This document shows, piece after piece, positions 32,384 to 41,804 of a stretch of DNA of 64,000 nucleotides. The first letter of the stretch is position 1. Each line of letters starts with the position of its first letter. Under the pieces are notes generated by a model, which did no database searches, was not told where the DNA came from, and saw nothing but the letters and a program-made list of their open reading frames with translations. The stretch comes from Saprolegnia diclina VS20 (lineage: Eukaryota; Oomycota; Saprolegniomycetes; Saprolegniales; Saprolegniaceae): positions 560,384 through 624,383 of the forward strand of contig NW_008246077.1 of the NCBI RefSeq assembly GCF_000281045.1, in the 5' to 3' direction. A program made the position numbers and the translations under genes.

Positions 32384-34313
32384 ATGATGATGCACCGCTG
32401 GATCGGTCGCCGCGCTGGCCCGCCACGTGCGCTGGCTGCGCGCTTCTTCTCGCAGGACACCATCTACGCGCTCTCGTCCGCAGAAGGCCGCGCCGGCGTA
32501 GCCATTGTGCGCATCTCGGGCCCGATGGCCGACGCGTGCTTGGCGCAGATGACGACGACACCGGCGTTGCCCGCGCCGCGCCTGTTGGCCACCAATCTTC
32601 CTGCGGCCATCTCACCAAGACGCCTAGGGCGGCGGTGCGTAAGATCTACCACCCGCAAACCAAGGAGCTCCTCGACTCGGCGATGGCCCTCCGGTTCCCA
32701 CAACCCAAGAGGTACATGATCCATTTCGATATTAGTCTTAAGCACCACGCGGCGTAGCTTTACAGGCGAAGACGTTGTGGAGCTGCATTTGCACGGCAGT
32801 CGACCGGTCGTGACCGGCGTACTCCAAGCGCTCTCGACGATCCCGGTACTCGACGCAGGCATGGGACGGGGCATGAAGCACCTGCGTAGACCTGTCGACC
32901 GGCCGAAGCCGGCGAGTTCACCGAGCGCGCGTTTGAGAACCACAAGATGGACCTCATGCAAGTCGAAGGCCTCGCGGATCTTCTCAACTCGGAGACCGAA
33001 GCACAGCGCAAGCAAGCTCTGCACCAAGTACGACGACCATGCTTTCTACCTCTCAATCATGCCATGGACAGATCTCGGGCACCGTCGGCACAGTTTTTGA
33101 GGACTGGCGCTCAACGCTGGTGCGCTGCATGGCCCACGCCGAGGCCAACATTGACTTTGGCGACGACGAAGACGACGTGACGGACGCAGCGTACGACGCT
33201 GTCGTCGACAAGTGCGCCCACACTTTCTCATAATAACGTCATCCCACGAGGCGCACGTAGGGTGCGCGCGCTGGATGCGTCCATTCGCCGCCACCTCGCC
33301 GACGGTCGGCGTGGCGAGATTCTCCGCAACGGCGTTCAAGTCGCGATTCTCGGGTCGCCCAACGCGGGCAAGTCGAGTCTTCTCAACGTTTTGGCGCAGC
33401 GCGACGCAGCCATCGTGTCGCCGATTGCAGGTCGATATGATCCATACCGACAACAAATGCAAAATGCAATATAGGCACGACGCGGGACATTGTGACGGTC
33501 CCCCTCAATCTCGGGGGGTACCCGGTCACGCTCAACGACACGGCTGGGATTCGCGAGACGAATGATGGTACGTGTCTGGATATGATGGTCCTGGCGGCAA
33601 TGTTTCTGGCGCTAGTCATCGAACAAGAAGGCGTCTCACGCGCGCACAAGTGCCGCGAAGACGCTCACATCAAGATCCTCGTCATCGACATTCACGTATA
33701 CATATGACTGCATACGCAAAATGCCTGATATGCGTCTAGTCGTCGGTGGATCCGCAGCTGCTAAAGCTCATTGACGCCAACACGATTGTCGTTCTCAACA
33801 AGCTCGACCTGGCGACGCGGACGCTGCCGACGCTCCAGGTGGCGTCATGACGGTCGACACGCGTCCAATACTAACGTTGACACTAGGTGCAAGCAGCGGC
33901 CATTTGCCCTATTTCGTGTGCCGACGGTGCAGGCATTGACGCCTTTCTCAAGACACTCCAGCAGCGCGTTCAGTCCATGTATGAAACTATCGCAAATGGA
34001 TATGTCCTATCCATGCAATGTAGGTTTGCCGGCGTCAACGATGATGTACAAGGCCTTTTGATCACGCGCGAGCGCCACCGCACGCACCTTCAAGACTGCG
34101 TGACGCATCTCGAGGCGTTTTTGAGTCACCCATACGAGGTACGCTGCCTCTCGTTTCGCAGATTATAGACTAACTGACTAACACTACATGTAGTCGGAAC
34201 TCGCGGCCGAAGACCTCCGCCGCGCCATCCACTCGATTGGCCGCATCCTTGGGCGCATCGACGTCGAGGACATTCTTGACGTCCTGTTCCGCGATTTTTG
34301 CATTGGCAAGTAA
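32384..34313 (+). CDS. tRNA uridine-5-carboxymethylaminomethyl GTPase MnmE/TrmE (GTPBP3/MSS1), mitochondrial
   Basis: About eleven exons, about 485 residues. After a basic presequence ([12 protein letters not shown]...RFFSQ) comes the MnmE N-domain ([47 protein letters not shown]). The helical domain with an inserted GTPase follows: G1 [10 protein letters not shown]2 TTRD, G3 DTAG followed by IRET, G4 NKLD. The C-terminus carries the family ending [11 protein letters not shown], whose Cys is used by the enzyme. With MnmG it modifies the wobble uridine of mitochondrial tRNAs using tetrahydrofolate chemistry. The start at 32384 gives the presequence. It converges with the FANCE-like gene (25 nt between stop codons). 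No key residue is missing. Confidence 0.93.
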
Positions 34314-34338
34314 ATATCAAGACAGTATCAAGACAGTT

Positions 34339-35925
34339 TCAAGGGAGCTTTTCAATCGCGCGCAGTGCGGTTTTGGCCATGGACGAGTGACAGCCCGACC
34401 CGATTTCAAAGAGTGTCTCACGGTGCGGGGCGCACAGTGTTGGGTATTTGGAGACGACGGTGAAGAGGACAGTGGCAAACTTGACCGACTTTGCGTGGCG
34501 CGAAACAGCGGCGAGCATGGCATCGACAACGCTGTCGATCGTCGCCTACCCACCGTTTGAGTGTGAACGCACCGCCATTTTCTACCTGCGAAAGCAATGC
34601 TTTGAGATTGAAGAGCGTCTGCAGCACGAGCAGCATGCGTTCGGACGTCATGAACGGGGATGCTTGTCGGTCGGCGACGACTTGCTGTACGAGCGCATCA
34701 ATGTGAGATGCATGGAGCCCATCGCGGAGCAGCCGCGTCACGACTTCGCACTGGGGCGCCTTTTCCGACAAGTCGACTGACGTCATGATGGGCACGAGAA
34801 GCTGCTCGATGACGACGCTCGCGTGGTCGGTGGCGAGGCGCGAGAGCACTTGGACAAGGCCACGCGAGATTGCATTTGGTGACGCCATCACGTTGCGAAA
34901 GAGACTGATGGACACGAGGTGCATGGACGCACGCAAGCTCCACTGCGCATCGAGAAGCTTCCTACGCAAGCGGATAATGTATATACCTAGGAAGGTATAC
35001 ACAGTAGGAACGCACGAGCAAAATACGACGAGGGCTTCGTCTGGCAGCGTGTTGAGCTGCAGCTTGTCGCTGAGAACCTCGAGCTTGGCGATGATGGGCT
35101 CGGGGCCCAATGTGATGTCGAGGCAGAGACACAAAATGTCGTCGCATACGGAAGCGACTTCGTCGGCGACGTGCCCCGTCAAGCGCCCAATCGCCTTGAG
35201 AAGTAGCGCGACCTTGGCTTGATGCTACATACGACGCCATGATGCATCGTTCTTAGGCTGAATGGATGGCGTACCTCTGGCGCGAGCTCGATGGTAGCTG
35301 GCAGTGCGTCGAGAGCACTCTCTGTCGCTTGCTGCACCGGGACGTCGACAGACGCGTGTTCTTGCGCCAGCATTTTGACACCGAGCAGGTCGAGCGGATT
35401 CACCTCGTCGTCGTCGAGATCGATCTCGATGCATTCAGGTCGATTGGCCTCGAGACGGGGCCGCTTGGACGCTGCCCGGTCATTCTCCTCTTCATCATCA
35501 ATGTCTACTTTGAGTGTGTCGTCGGTGGCATGGACAGCCTTGCTCTGAAAGAGAGGCGCGACAACAAGCCCGTCGACCTCAACCTCGGGCGCCAGTGGCA
35601 CGCTGTCGTCTGGCGGCACGTCTTCAGGACAGAGCGCCATGTGCGCCAATGAAATCACATAGGCGTCCGCGCCCAGAGATCGTAGCGCCGCTAGTGTTGA
35701 TGTGCGCGTCGCTGGTTCGATGAAGCAAAGCGTGGGCTGCTGCAACAAAAGCGCGCTCCACATATCCCGCTTCCGGCGCAGTGGGATTTGCGCTTGTAAG
35801 CTCGCCTCAAGCACGAGCGCAAGCACTGCATGGGCGTAGCCTGCATGGTCATCGATGTAGGCTACGAGGCCAGGGACCCCGCGATGGGCGGCGAGGAGCA
35901 GCGTCGTTGCGCTCGGCTCGGCCAT
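34339..35925 (-). CDS. FANCE-like protein (Fanconi anaemia core complex, C-terminal domain)
   Basis: Four exons (introns near 35222-35275, 34960-35015 and 34540-34600), about 470 residues. The N-terminal half is helical with an acidic linker (KVDIDDEEEND, CIEIDLDDDEVNPLDLLG). The C-terminal half is an all-helical repeat fold that ends VKFATVLFTVVSKYPTL, then HRETLFEI and SMAKTALRAIEKLP. That ending follows the FANCE C-terminal pattern (SVKF..LL..V..KY ... H...L ... FLKKSL). FANCE links FANCD2 to the core ubiquitin ligase in interstrand crosslink repair. The assignment rests on my memory of the family pattern, not a search; an alternative is another alpha-solenoid protein. ATG 35925; TGA at 34339-34341. 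Confidence 0.6.
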
Positions 35926-36089
35926 GGCACAGATCTTGAGCTTGCAATGGGTTTACCTCTCAGATTCGATCGTTTGCTTTAGAATAAAAACATTGTATTT
36001 TTGTATGGATCCTATAATCACATTAAAATTAAGATAAGTCTCCCATATTCGATAATTTAGAACCCTGTAGCAACGCCAAATTTAGCGCC

Positions 36090-37356
36090 ATGGAAGCATC
36101 GGCCGAGGACAAGCATCCAGCTGGCGACTACCGCGAGCTGCTCACGTCCAAGGCGTCACGACGACCGCTGAGCAAGCGCGATGCGCGCCGCAGCTTTATC
36201 GAGCTCACGCGGCAAGCCTCCATGGGCCGCACGTCAGCACCGACGTCGGGCAGCGGCTGGGTCTCGATCGACGCGCTTCTGCACGAGAAGAGCACCGACA
36301 ACGACGACGATGACGACGATCATAGCACCATCGCACGCTCCCATGGGCGATTATCGCTCGCGATGCGTGCACAAAGCAATGTTCGCATTGGCAGCTTGGA
36401 CTTGTACGCTGCGTTTGCTGTCTTTGGCTATTACCTGTTGACGTTCGAGACGCTCGTGGTCTTCTTCAACACGGTGCTGGCCACGTCCGTGTACTATTAT
36501 GTCGATACGCACACAGACGCTGTCTTCAACTACAACCTCTCGTGGACGCTCGTGACATTTGCTATCGTTTCGCCCATCATCATGCAGACGCAGCAGGCGT
36601 ACAACCGCCGCGAGAATGCGCTCTTGCTCGTGGCTGAAAGTATGTCTCTTGACTTGGATGAGACTCACGATTGGTCTAGCCAAGGCTCTCATGCTCAACG
36701 TGTATGTGGCCCATCGTCAGTGGATTGTACCGGCCAAGCAAGCGTGCGTCCCAACGGCGCTCCTCACTCGCACGCGGCTACTCATTCGCGGCATCATGTA
36801 CGACCTCTGCGAGCTCGTGAGTTTGCCCAACGTCACGCGCGGTCGTCACCGGTTCACGTCCGCGGGCGTCCGCGAGTCCCAGGCGCAACAGGCGCAGCAG
36901 CAGACACTGCGGTCACGCCTCGCCGTCGGCTTGGAGCAGCTCCACGGCCAAGTGCGCGATCTGAAAGGCCACGGGCTCTCGGAAGGCGAGGCCTCGCGTC
37001 TGTACCAGTACCTCTGGATGATCCACTCGCGCGTGCTGAGCTTGATCAACATCAAAATGTACCGGACGCCCCAAGCGACGCGGTCGTTCACAAAGGTGCT
37101 CGTGCACGTTCTGCCGTTCTTCTACGGTCCGTACTATGTCAACGTGGCGTCGGGCGACGGGGCCACGAACCGTACAAACTTTGCGTTCGCGCTCGCGTTT
37201 GCCATCCTTACAAGCCTCATGATGATTGGCATTCTCAACGCCCAAGAAGCGCTTGAAGACCCGTTCAGCGGGGATGGCCTCGACGTCGTGCACATGGAAA
37301 TCGTGTTTGATCGGCTCGAAGAAGACATGGCAGCCATGTACGACGGCGCCACGTAA
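36090..37356 (+). CDS. Bestrophin-like membrane protein, copy 2
   Basis: Two exons (short intron at about 36640-36679), about 405 residues. A charged Ser/Arg N-terminus with a DNDDDDDDH run is followed by membrane helices (LYAAFAVFGYYLLTFETLVV; LSWTLVTFAIVSPIIM). A helical part (SLPNVTRGRHRFTSAGV; HGLSEGEASRLYQYLW) leads to a C-terminal pair of helices (VLVHVLPFFYGPYYVNV; FALAFAILTSLMMIGIL) and the ALEDPFSGDGLD motif. It is paralogous to 29246-30575 over its whole length, but this copy has lost or never had three of the introns. Anion-channel function is inferred from the bestrophin-like end only. Confidence 0.7.
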
Positions 37357-37718
37357 TCAGCTCTGGTCGTTGCGTGTTCCTGTATTTACATCAAAGCTCA
37401 AGTATATCTGACTGACTGAGCATTCGAAGCGCTGCACCTGACGAATGCGTGGAAGTTGGCACGTAGTACGGAGAGATAGATCCAGCCCTTCGTAGCCCCC
37501 GCTTCGAATCAAACATCAACAAAAACGCAAGGTCCGTTAAGACTCGTAGCTTTGGCAGGTGGGAGGCATTGCGCTGCATGACCTTCCCAGGCCATGCCAT
37601 AAAGTAACAAGACAAGCCATTGCCACTGTCGAATGGATGGCGTTGCTGTTGACATCCATCCTTCGTCGTCGTCGGGGTTCTAATGTATTGAGCCGTACTA
37701 CAGAAGCTCTTGTTGCTA
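37357..37718. other. Intergenic (3' ends of neighbouring genes)
   Basis: Convergent genes flank this stretch. No gene or repeat recognised. Confidence 0.5.
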
Positions 37719-38663
37719 TTAAAATGTTAATGGCTCGGGCGGAAGCGCGAGAAGCCATGGATGATACTCCATCATATCGAGCGCCATGCGCTGGCTCGGG
37801 TCCTTCTCCAAGAGGCTCTGCAGGAGGTCGATCGCGTCGGGCGAGACCTCGGTCGTTGGCACCTCCAGCGGCTGCTCGACGATGCGCTCAAAGAGCTCCT
37901 TTGGACTCTCAGCTTGGAACGGCAGCTTCCCAAAGAGAAAGATGTAGAACGTGACGCCGATCGCCCACAGGTCGGCTTTGAACGGATCGTACGGCGCGCC
38001 GTTGCAGCACTCTGGCGCCCAAAACTCGAACGTTCCTGCCGTGTCCGTGACAAGCGTCCCTTGGACGTATTTCTGCGCGCAGCCAAAGTCCGACAAGTGA
38101 CATCGGCCTTCGTCGTTGAGGAGGAGGTTGTCGGGTTTGATGTCGCGATGGCAGACGCCCTGGCCATGCAGATAGGTGACACCGTGGAGCAGGTCCAGCA
38201 CGTGACTCCGAGCTAGGTCTTCGTCCAGCACATCCCTCGTGACCGGGCTCTCAAAGAGCTTGGAGGCGGCTTGCCATACCATGCACGGTCCTTTCGCCAT
38301 GTGCTCGAGCACGAGGTAGATCTTGTCGCTCCGTGGATCGTTGATGACTTCGAAGAGCAGCACCACGTTGCGGTGGTACAAGTTCGACATGATGGCAACC
38401 TCAATTTCAACCTTCTCCAGCGCCGTGACGGCGCGCATGCTCGTGCCATCGCGGATGTACTCTTTCATCTTGGCCAGCGCGGGCTTGGATAGAATCTTGA
38501 GCGCAAAGGGGCGCGGCGGCGCGCCATCGACCACACGCTCGCAGAGCTTGACCTTGGCGAATGCTCCGCGGCCCAAGAGGTCCTTGACGTGGTACTCGTT
38601 GACGACGTCGGGCGTTGGCGACGTCTCGGTTGTCGTCAGCTGGCTTTGCCACGGTGCCGCCAT
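37719..38663 (-). CDS. Ser/Thr protein kinase, CaMKK/AMPK-kinase-like
   Basis: An intronless 314-residue kinase that is nearly all catalytic domain. Glycine loop LGRGAFAKVKLCE, VAIK-type Lys in FALKILSK, catalytic loop HRDIKPDNLLL, Mg loop SDFGCAQ, activation segment TDTAGTFEFWAPECC, and the ADLWAIGVTFYIFLFGKLPF helix. The AKMKEYIRDG insert before helix C, with VEIEVAIMSNLYHRNVV after it, resembles CaMKK, SAK1/ELM1/TOS3 and plant GRIK kinases that activate AMPK/SnRK1. No calmodulin-binding tail is visible. The ATG at 38663 (MAAPWQSQ) is preferred to 38762, since the extra 33 residues look non-coding and would overlap the inverted repeat in the promoter. All catalytic residues are present. Confidence 0.87.
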   Translation of the reverse strand: MAAPWQSQLTTTETSPTPDVVNEYHVKDLLGRGAFAKVKLCERVVDGAPPRPFALKILSKPALAKMKEYIRDGTSMRAVTALEKVEIEVAIMSNLYHRNVVLLFEVINDPRSDKIYLVLEHMAKGPCMVWQAASKLFESPVTRDVLDEDLARSHVLDLLHGVTYLHGQGVCHRDIKPDNLLLNDEGRCHLSDFGCAQKYVQGTLVTDTAGTFEFWAPECCNGAPYDPFKADLWAIGVTFYIFLFGKLPFQAESPKELFERIVEQPLEVPTTEVSPDAIDLLQSLLEKDPSQRMALDMMEYHPWLLALPPEPLTF

Positions 38664-39237
38664 CACAACCAGAAAGTGCAATGTCAAAATGCCCTCCGAT
38701 TGGTCCACTAGCTTCGCGCAATGCCATTGGCCAAAATATAAAGCCAATGGCATCGAACGCATATGAGATCTGAGATGGAAGGGCCGCGTCGGGCGCCACC
38801 CCCGGCGCCCGTGCTACACCCCAAGCAAAAACTGCTTGCGATCCTCCAGGAAAAGGTACATTGCACCAGGCAAGGAGGCATGCAAGAGGATTGCGTAGAC
38901 CTATGATACGCGGCAGAACTTGCTGGCAATCGAAGCGCGTGGGGCATCTCGCCACCATTCCGAGGAGCCTCCACGTGCAGCAACAAGTGTGCCTCTCGGC
39001 CAAAGCAGCGATATTCGAATTGCAACCCCCAGCCCCGTGGCGGACGAAGCACCACACACCACCCTGCGACGACATCTCGAACAGGCCCAGCATGACAGGG
39101 ACCGCTTGGGTATGCAAGAGTGCCCCGTATTTTGACGCTCACGCAGCTGCTAGGCGCGTCACCTCCGTCCAAGCTCGTGCACATCCCTTTTCGCCAAACA
39201 GCATGGCACCCGCACATTGCAATCCGACAGTCTAGTA
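38664..39237. other. Intergenic; promoter region of the kinase gene
   Basis: No gene supported. It holds the 11-bp inverted repeat at 38721-38753, listed separately. A 124-codon plus frame (38861-39235) has no support. Confidence 0.5.
38721..38753. promoter_or_regulatory. Perfect 11-bp inverted repeat containing facing CCAAT boxes
   Basis: ATGCCATTGGC (38721-38731) and GCCAATGGCAT (38743-38753) flank CAAAATATAAA. It lies 58 nt before the kinase ATG. Each arm holds a CCAAT box core, so this may be a protein-binding site or a hairpin in the 5' UTR. Confidence 0.55.
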
Positions 39238-40025
39238 TTAGCCTTGAAACTCGTCGTTGAGATGTAACACCTCACACGCCTTGACGTCCCATGCAGGCTC
39301 TTCGTCCTCATCTTCGTCTTCCGTGTCGGCGCCGAGTGTTCGAGGGCCAAACTCGACAAAGGCGAACGACCCCGACGAGAACCAGCCTAGACATGTCTCG
39401 TTGTACATAGTGGAGGCGGTACCAACCACTTACCAGGACGCAACAACACTTGGCCTTTCTCTATCCAATCGACGCTGCCGAAGCTATGGTCGCTCAGCCC
39501 GATGCGGCAACACCACGGCAGCCGCGCCAGCTTGCGGTACACGCTGCATTGGCTCTCGTCGATCGCGTACTTTGTCCGGAGCTCCATGGCCACATGACCA
39601 TCGATGACCGATGACCAGCCCTCAACGACAAGCTCTGGGAGCGGGCTGCCTTGGCTCAACGTGCGGTCGCCATCGGTTTCGGGCAAGAGCACGGTCGACG
39701 CACCGTCGCAGTTGATCGAATAGGGCGTGAGCTTGGGCAGGAAGGGCTTGGTCGTCGGGCGCTTGGTCGAGCTCGGGTCATATGGGCCAGGCACATAGAC
39801 CACGCGGCAAACGATCATCTCGAGGCGTGAGATGAGCGCCGTCATGTCGCCTTCCGCGGCCGCGAGCTCCTCGGGCGATTGGAGCCCGGCCGGCGCGACA
39901 AAGCTGCCGCAGACAAGCACGACGTCCACGGGGCGGTGGCGGATGACGTAATCACACAGATCATTGACGCGACCGATCGCATTGCGGATGTCGGCGACCA
40001 CGAGCACGTGGAGGGCGTCGGGCAT
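39238..40025 (-). CDS. Metallophosphoesterase-fold protein with degenerate metal sites
   Basis: Two exons (intron about 39388-39434), about 245 residues. The order of strands looks like a calcineurin-type phosphoesterase: HVLVVADIRNAIGRV, then DVVLVCGSF, then RVVYVPGPYDP and SVIDGHVAMEL. In active enzymes these read D-x-H, G-D, G-N-H-[DE] and G-H; here they are D-x-R, G-S, G-P-Y-D and G-H. Several metal ligands are therefore replaced, so catalysis is doubtful. The C-terminus is acidic (DTEDEDEDEEP). The family call is by fold pattern only. It is divergent from the C2H2 gene with 132 bp between start codons. Confidence 0.6.
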
Positions 40026-40157
40026 CCCGCAATATTGGTTAGCCAGGCGGCGCTGTCCGGAAAGCGTCCGGATAGCAAGCCAATCAGATGACGTTCTATT
40101 TTTAGCGCCCAAGGTGTTTCGCGTCGTGTGTCATTCTCGTGCCACGACGCCGACGAC

Positions 40158-41331
40158 ATGAACACGATCTTCACCCAGTGCGAGGTAGACACCTGCATGC
40201 AGGTGGCTGCCTAATAATGATGGACGTAGAGCCCCGAGGCCCAGCCCATGTACACCTGGTACGTCGATGCATGCGACTGGGAATGCTCCAGGGGCTAACA
40301 CTGCGTGTCACCAGCGAGGTGTGCAAGATCAGCATGCGCTCGGCCAAGAAGCTCGAAGACCACGTCAACCACTCGCCGCTGCATAAGGCGGCGATGCAGG
40401 AGTCGGAGCTCGCGTTCCAGCTCGAGCTCAACGGCAGGGTAGCACCTACTACCTGACTACGTCGGAGTGTTGTGACACGTGCGTCTAGCGCGATATCCGC
40501 CCGAGCTCGCCGTGCCGCCAGCGCCTTATTTACGATGGCAATAAGCTGTTTTGGCGCATCAACGAGACGCTTGAGCTGCACATGTACGAAGCCATCAACG
40601 TCCGCACCATCACCGTCTTGGCTCAAAAGGATCACTCGCGCGATGTACGACCACCCGACTCGACCTATCTCCTCCTCATTCGGACACAAATCGTGTAGAA
40701 AATCAAGCCGCTCGTCCTCGACTTGGCGCTTTTGCACAAATGCATTGCGAGCTCCAGTACGGCAGCGGAAAGCAAGCAGCAACCGAATGAGGACATGGTA
40801 CTCCATGCCCCATGCCAGAGCTAACATCCTGCTTAGAGCGCAGCCGCCAAGCGCGAGGCTACGATCAAGTACATTTTGACGCGGCTTCAAGCCACCAAGG
40901 ACAGCGGTGATGTCATTTCACTCTACATTCAAAAGCAAAACGGCGATGTTTGCGACCCGACGACGACCGCCGACGCGGGGCGAACGTACACGATCGAGCC
41001 CGATTCCCAAGTGCCCCGGCGCCGTCACACGTACGACGAAGCCAAAGTCGTTCAGAAAGACCTTGATCACCACACGGAAGCGCTCAAGTCATCGCGCCGG
41101 GTCGCCGAGAAGCACAGTGACAGCATTCGCTTGGCGCTCGACGCGTTCATCGACCTCAGCACGTCCGTCAAGACGCGGCCGCATGACGGCGGCATGTCGT
41201 GGCTCGGGGCGTACAGCCGCGTGCGCCAGCGCAACACGGTTGAAGTCTTCAAAGAACGCATGAAGCACGGCCACGACGGCCCGCGATCGCCGTCGTCCAA
41301 GCCAACCGACCACAGCGAGTACAAATCCTAA
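40158..41331 (+). CDS. C2H2 zinc-finger protein, function unknown
   Basis: Six exons with very short introns (about 40185-40230, 40253-40311, 40441-40490, 40650-40700, 40800-40840). About 300 residues. A single C2H2 finger of the RNA/U1-like type with long spacing is at CEVCKISMRSAKKLEDHVNH (His pair HVNHSPLH). Then come a segment CRQRLIYDGNKLFWRINET with ELHMYEAINVRTITVL, a helical part (KIKPLVLDLALLHKC) and a charged C-terminus ending HSEYKS. Oomycete genomes carry many such proteins of unknown role. The first finger Cys is created across an exon junction. The model is consistent in phase throughout. Confidence 0.72.
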
Positions 41332-41804
41332 GCGCCATCGTCCTTTCTAAACGCTTTATATACCTTGCATTTTATTCCCTTGGTGGTTGCCATCCCAGAT
41401 CTCACGGCCGCGGTGCTCCGGAGTGCGCTACATGCAGCCTCTTGCGGATTCGATTTTTCCTTCTATTTTTCGCTCATAGACGACAAGTGGCCACAGCACT
41501 TGCACCATCGCTGGTCGGGGCATCCTGTTGATCGCGCTTCATACAAGGATCATCGACCGTCTCGTTGCATTGCGCACCTAGTCTCTAGCCATGGGTCACT
41601 ATTGACCCTTGTCTCTAGCCCAGCTACATGCAGTACATGCAGCAGTACATGGCCCTTCCTGCACAACCCGGCCATCTCCTTTTTTGTCATTTCGAATCTT
41701 GTTTTGGCATCCGCATAAAAAAAAGGTACAAACCGACAACCTACAACCGAGCAGCAACACTAATTTCTTGTGACTGCCACAAGACGACGATCAGAAGAAG
41801 CAGC
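41332..41804. other. Intergenic; promoter region of the GBP gene
   Basis: No gene. It contains two copies of GTCTCTAGCC (about 41579 and 41610) around a GGGTCACTATTGACCC palindrome, and two GCAGTACATG. Function unknown. Confidence 0.45.
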
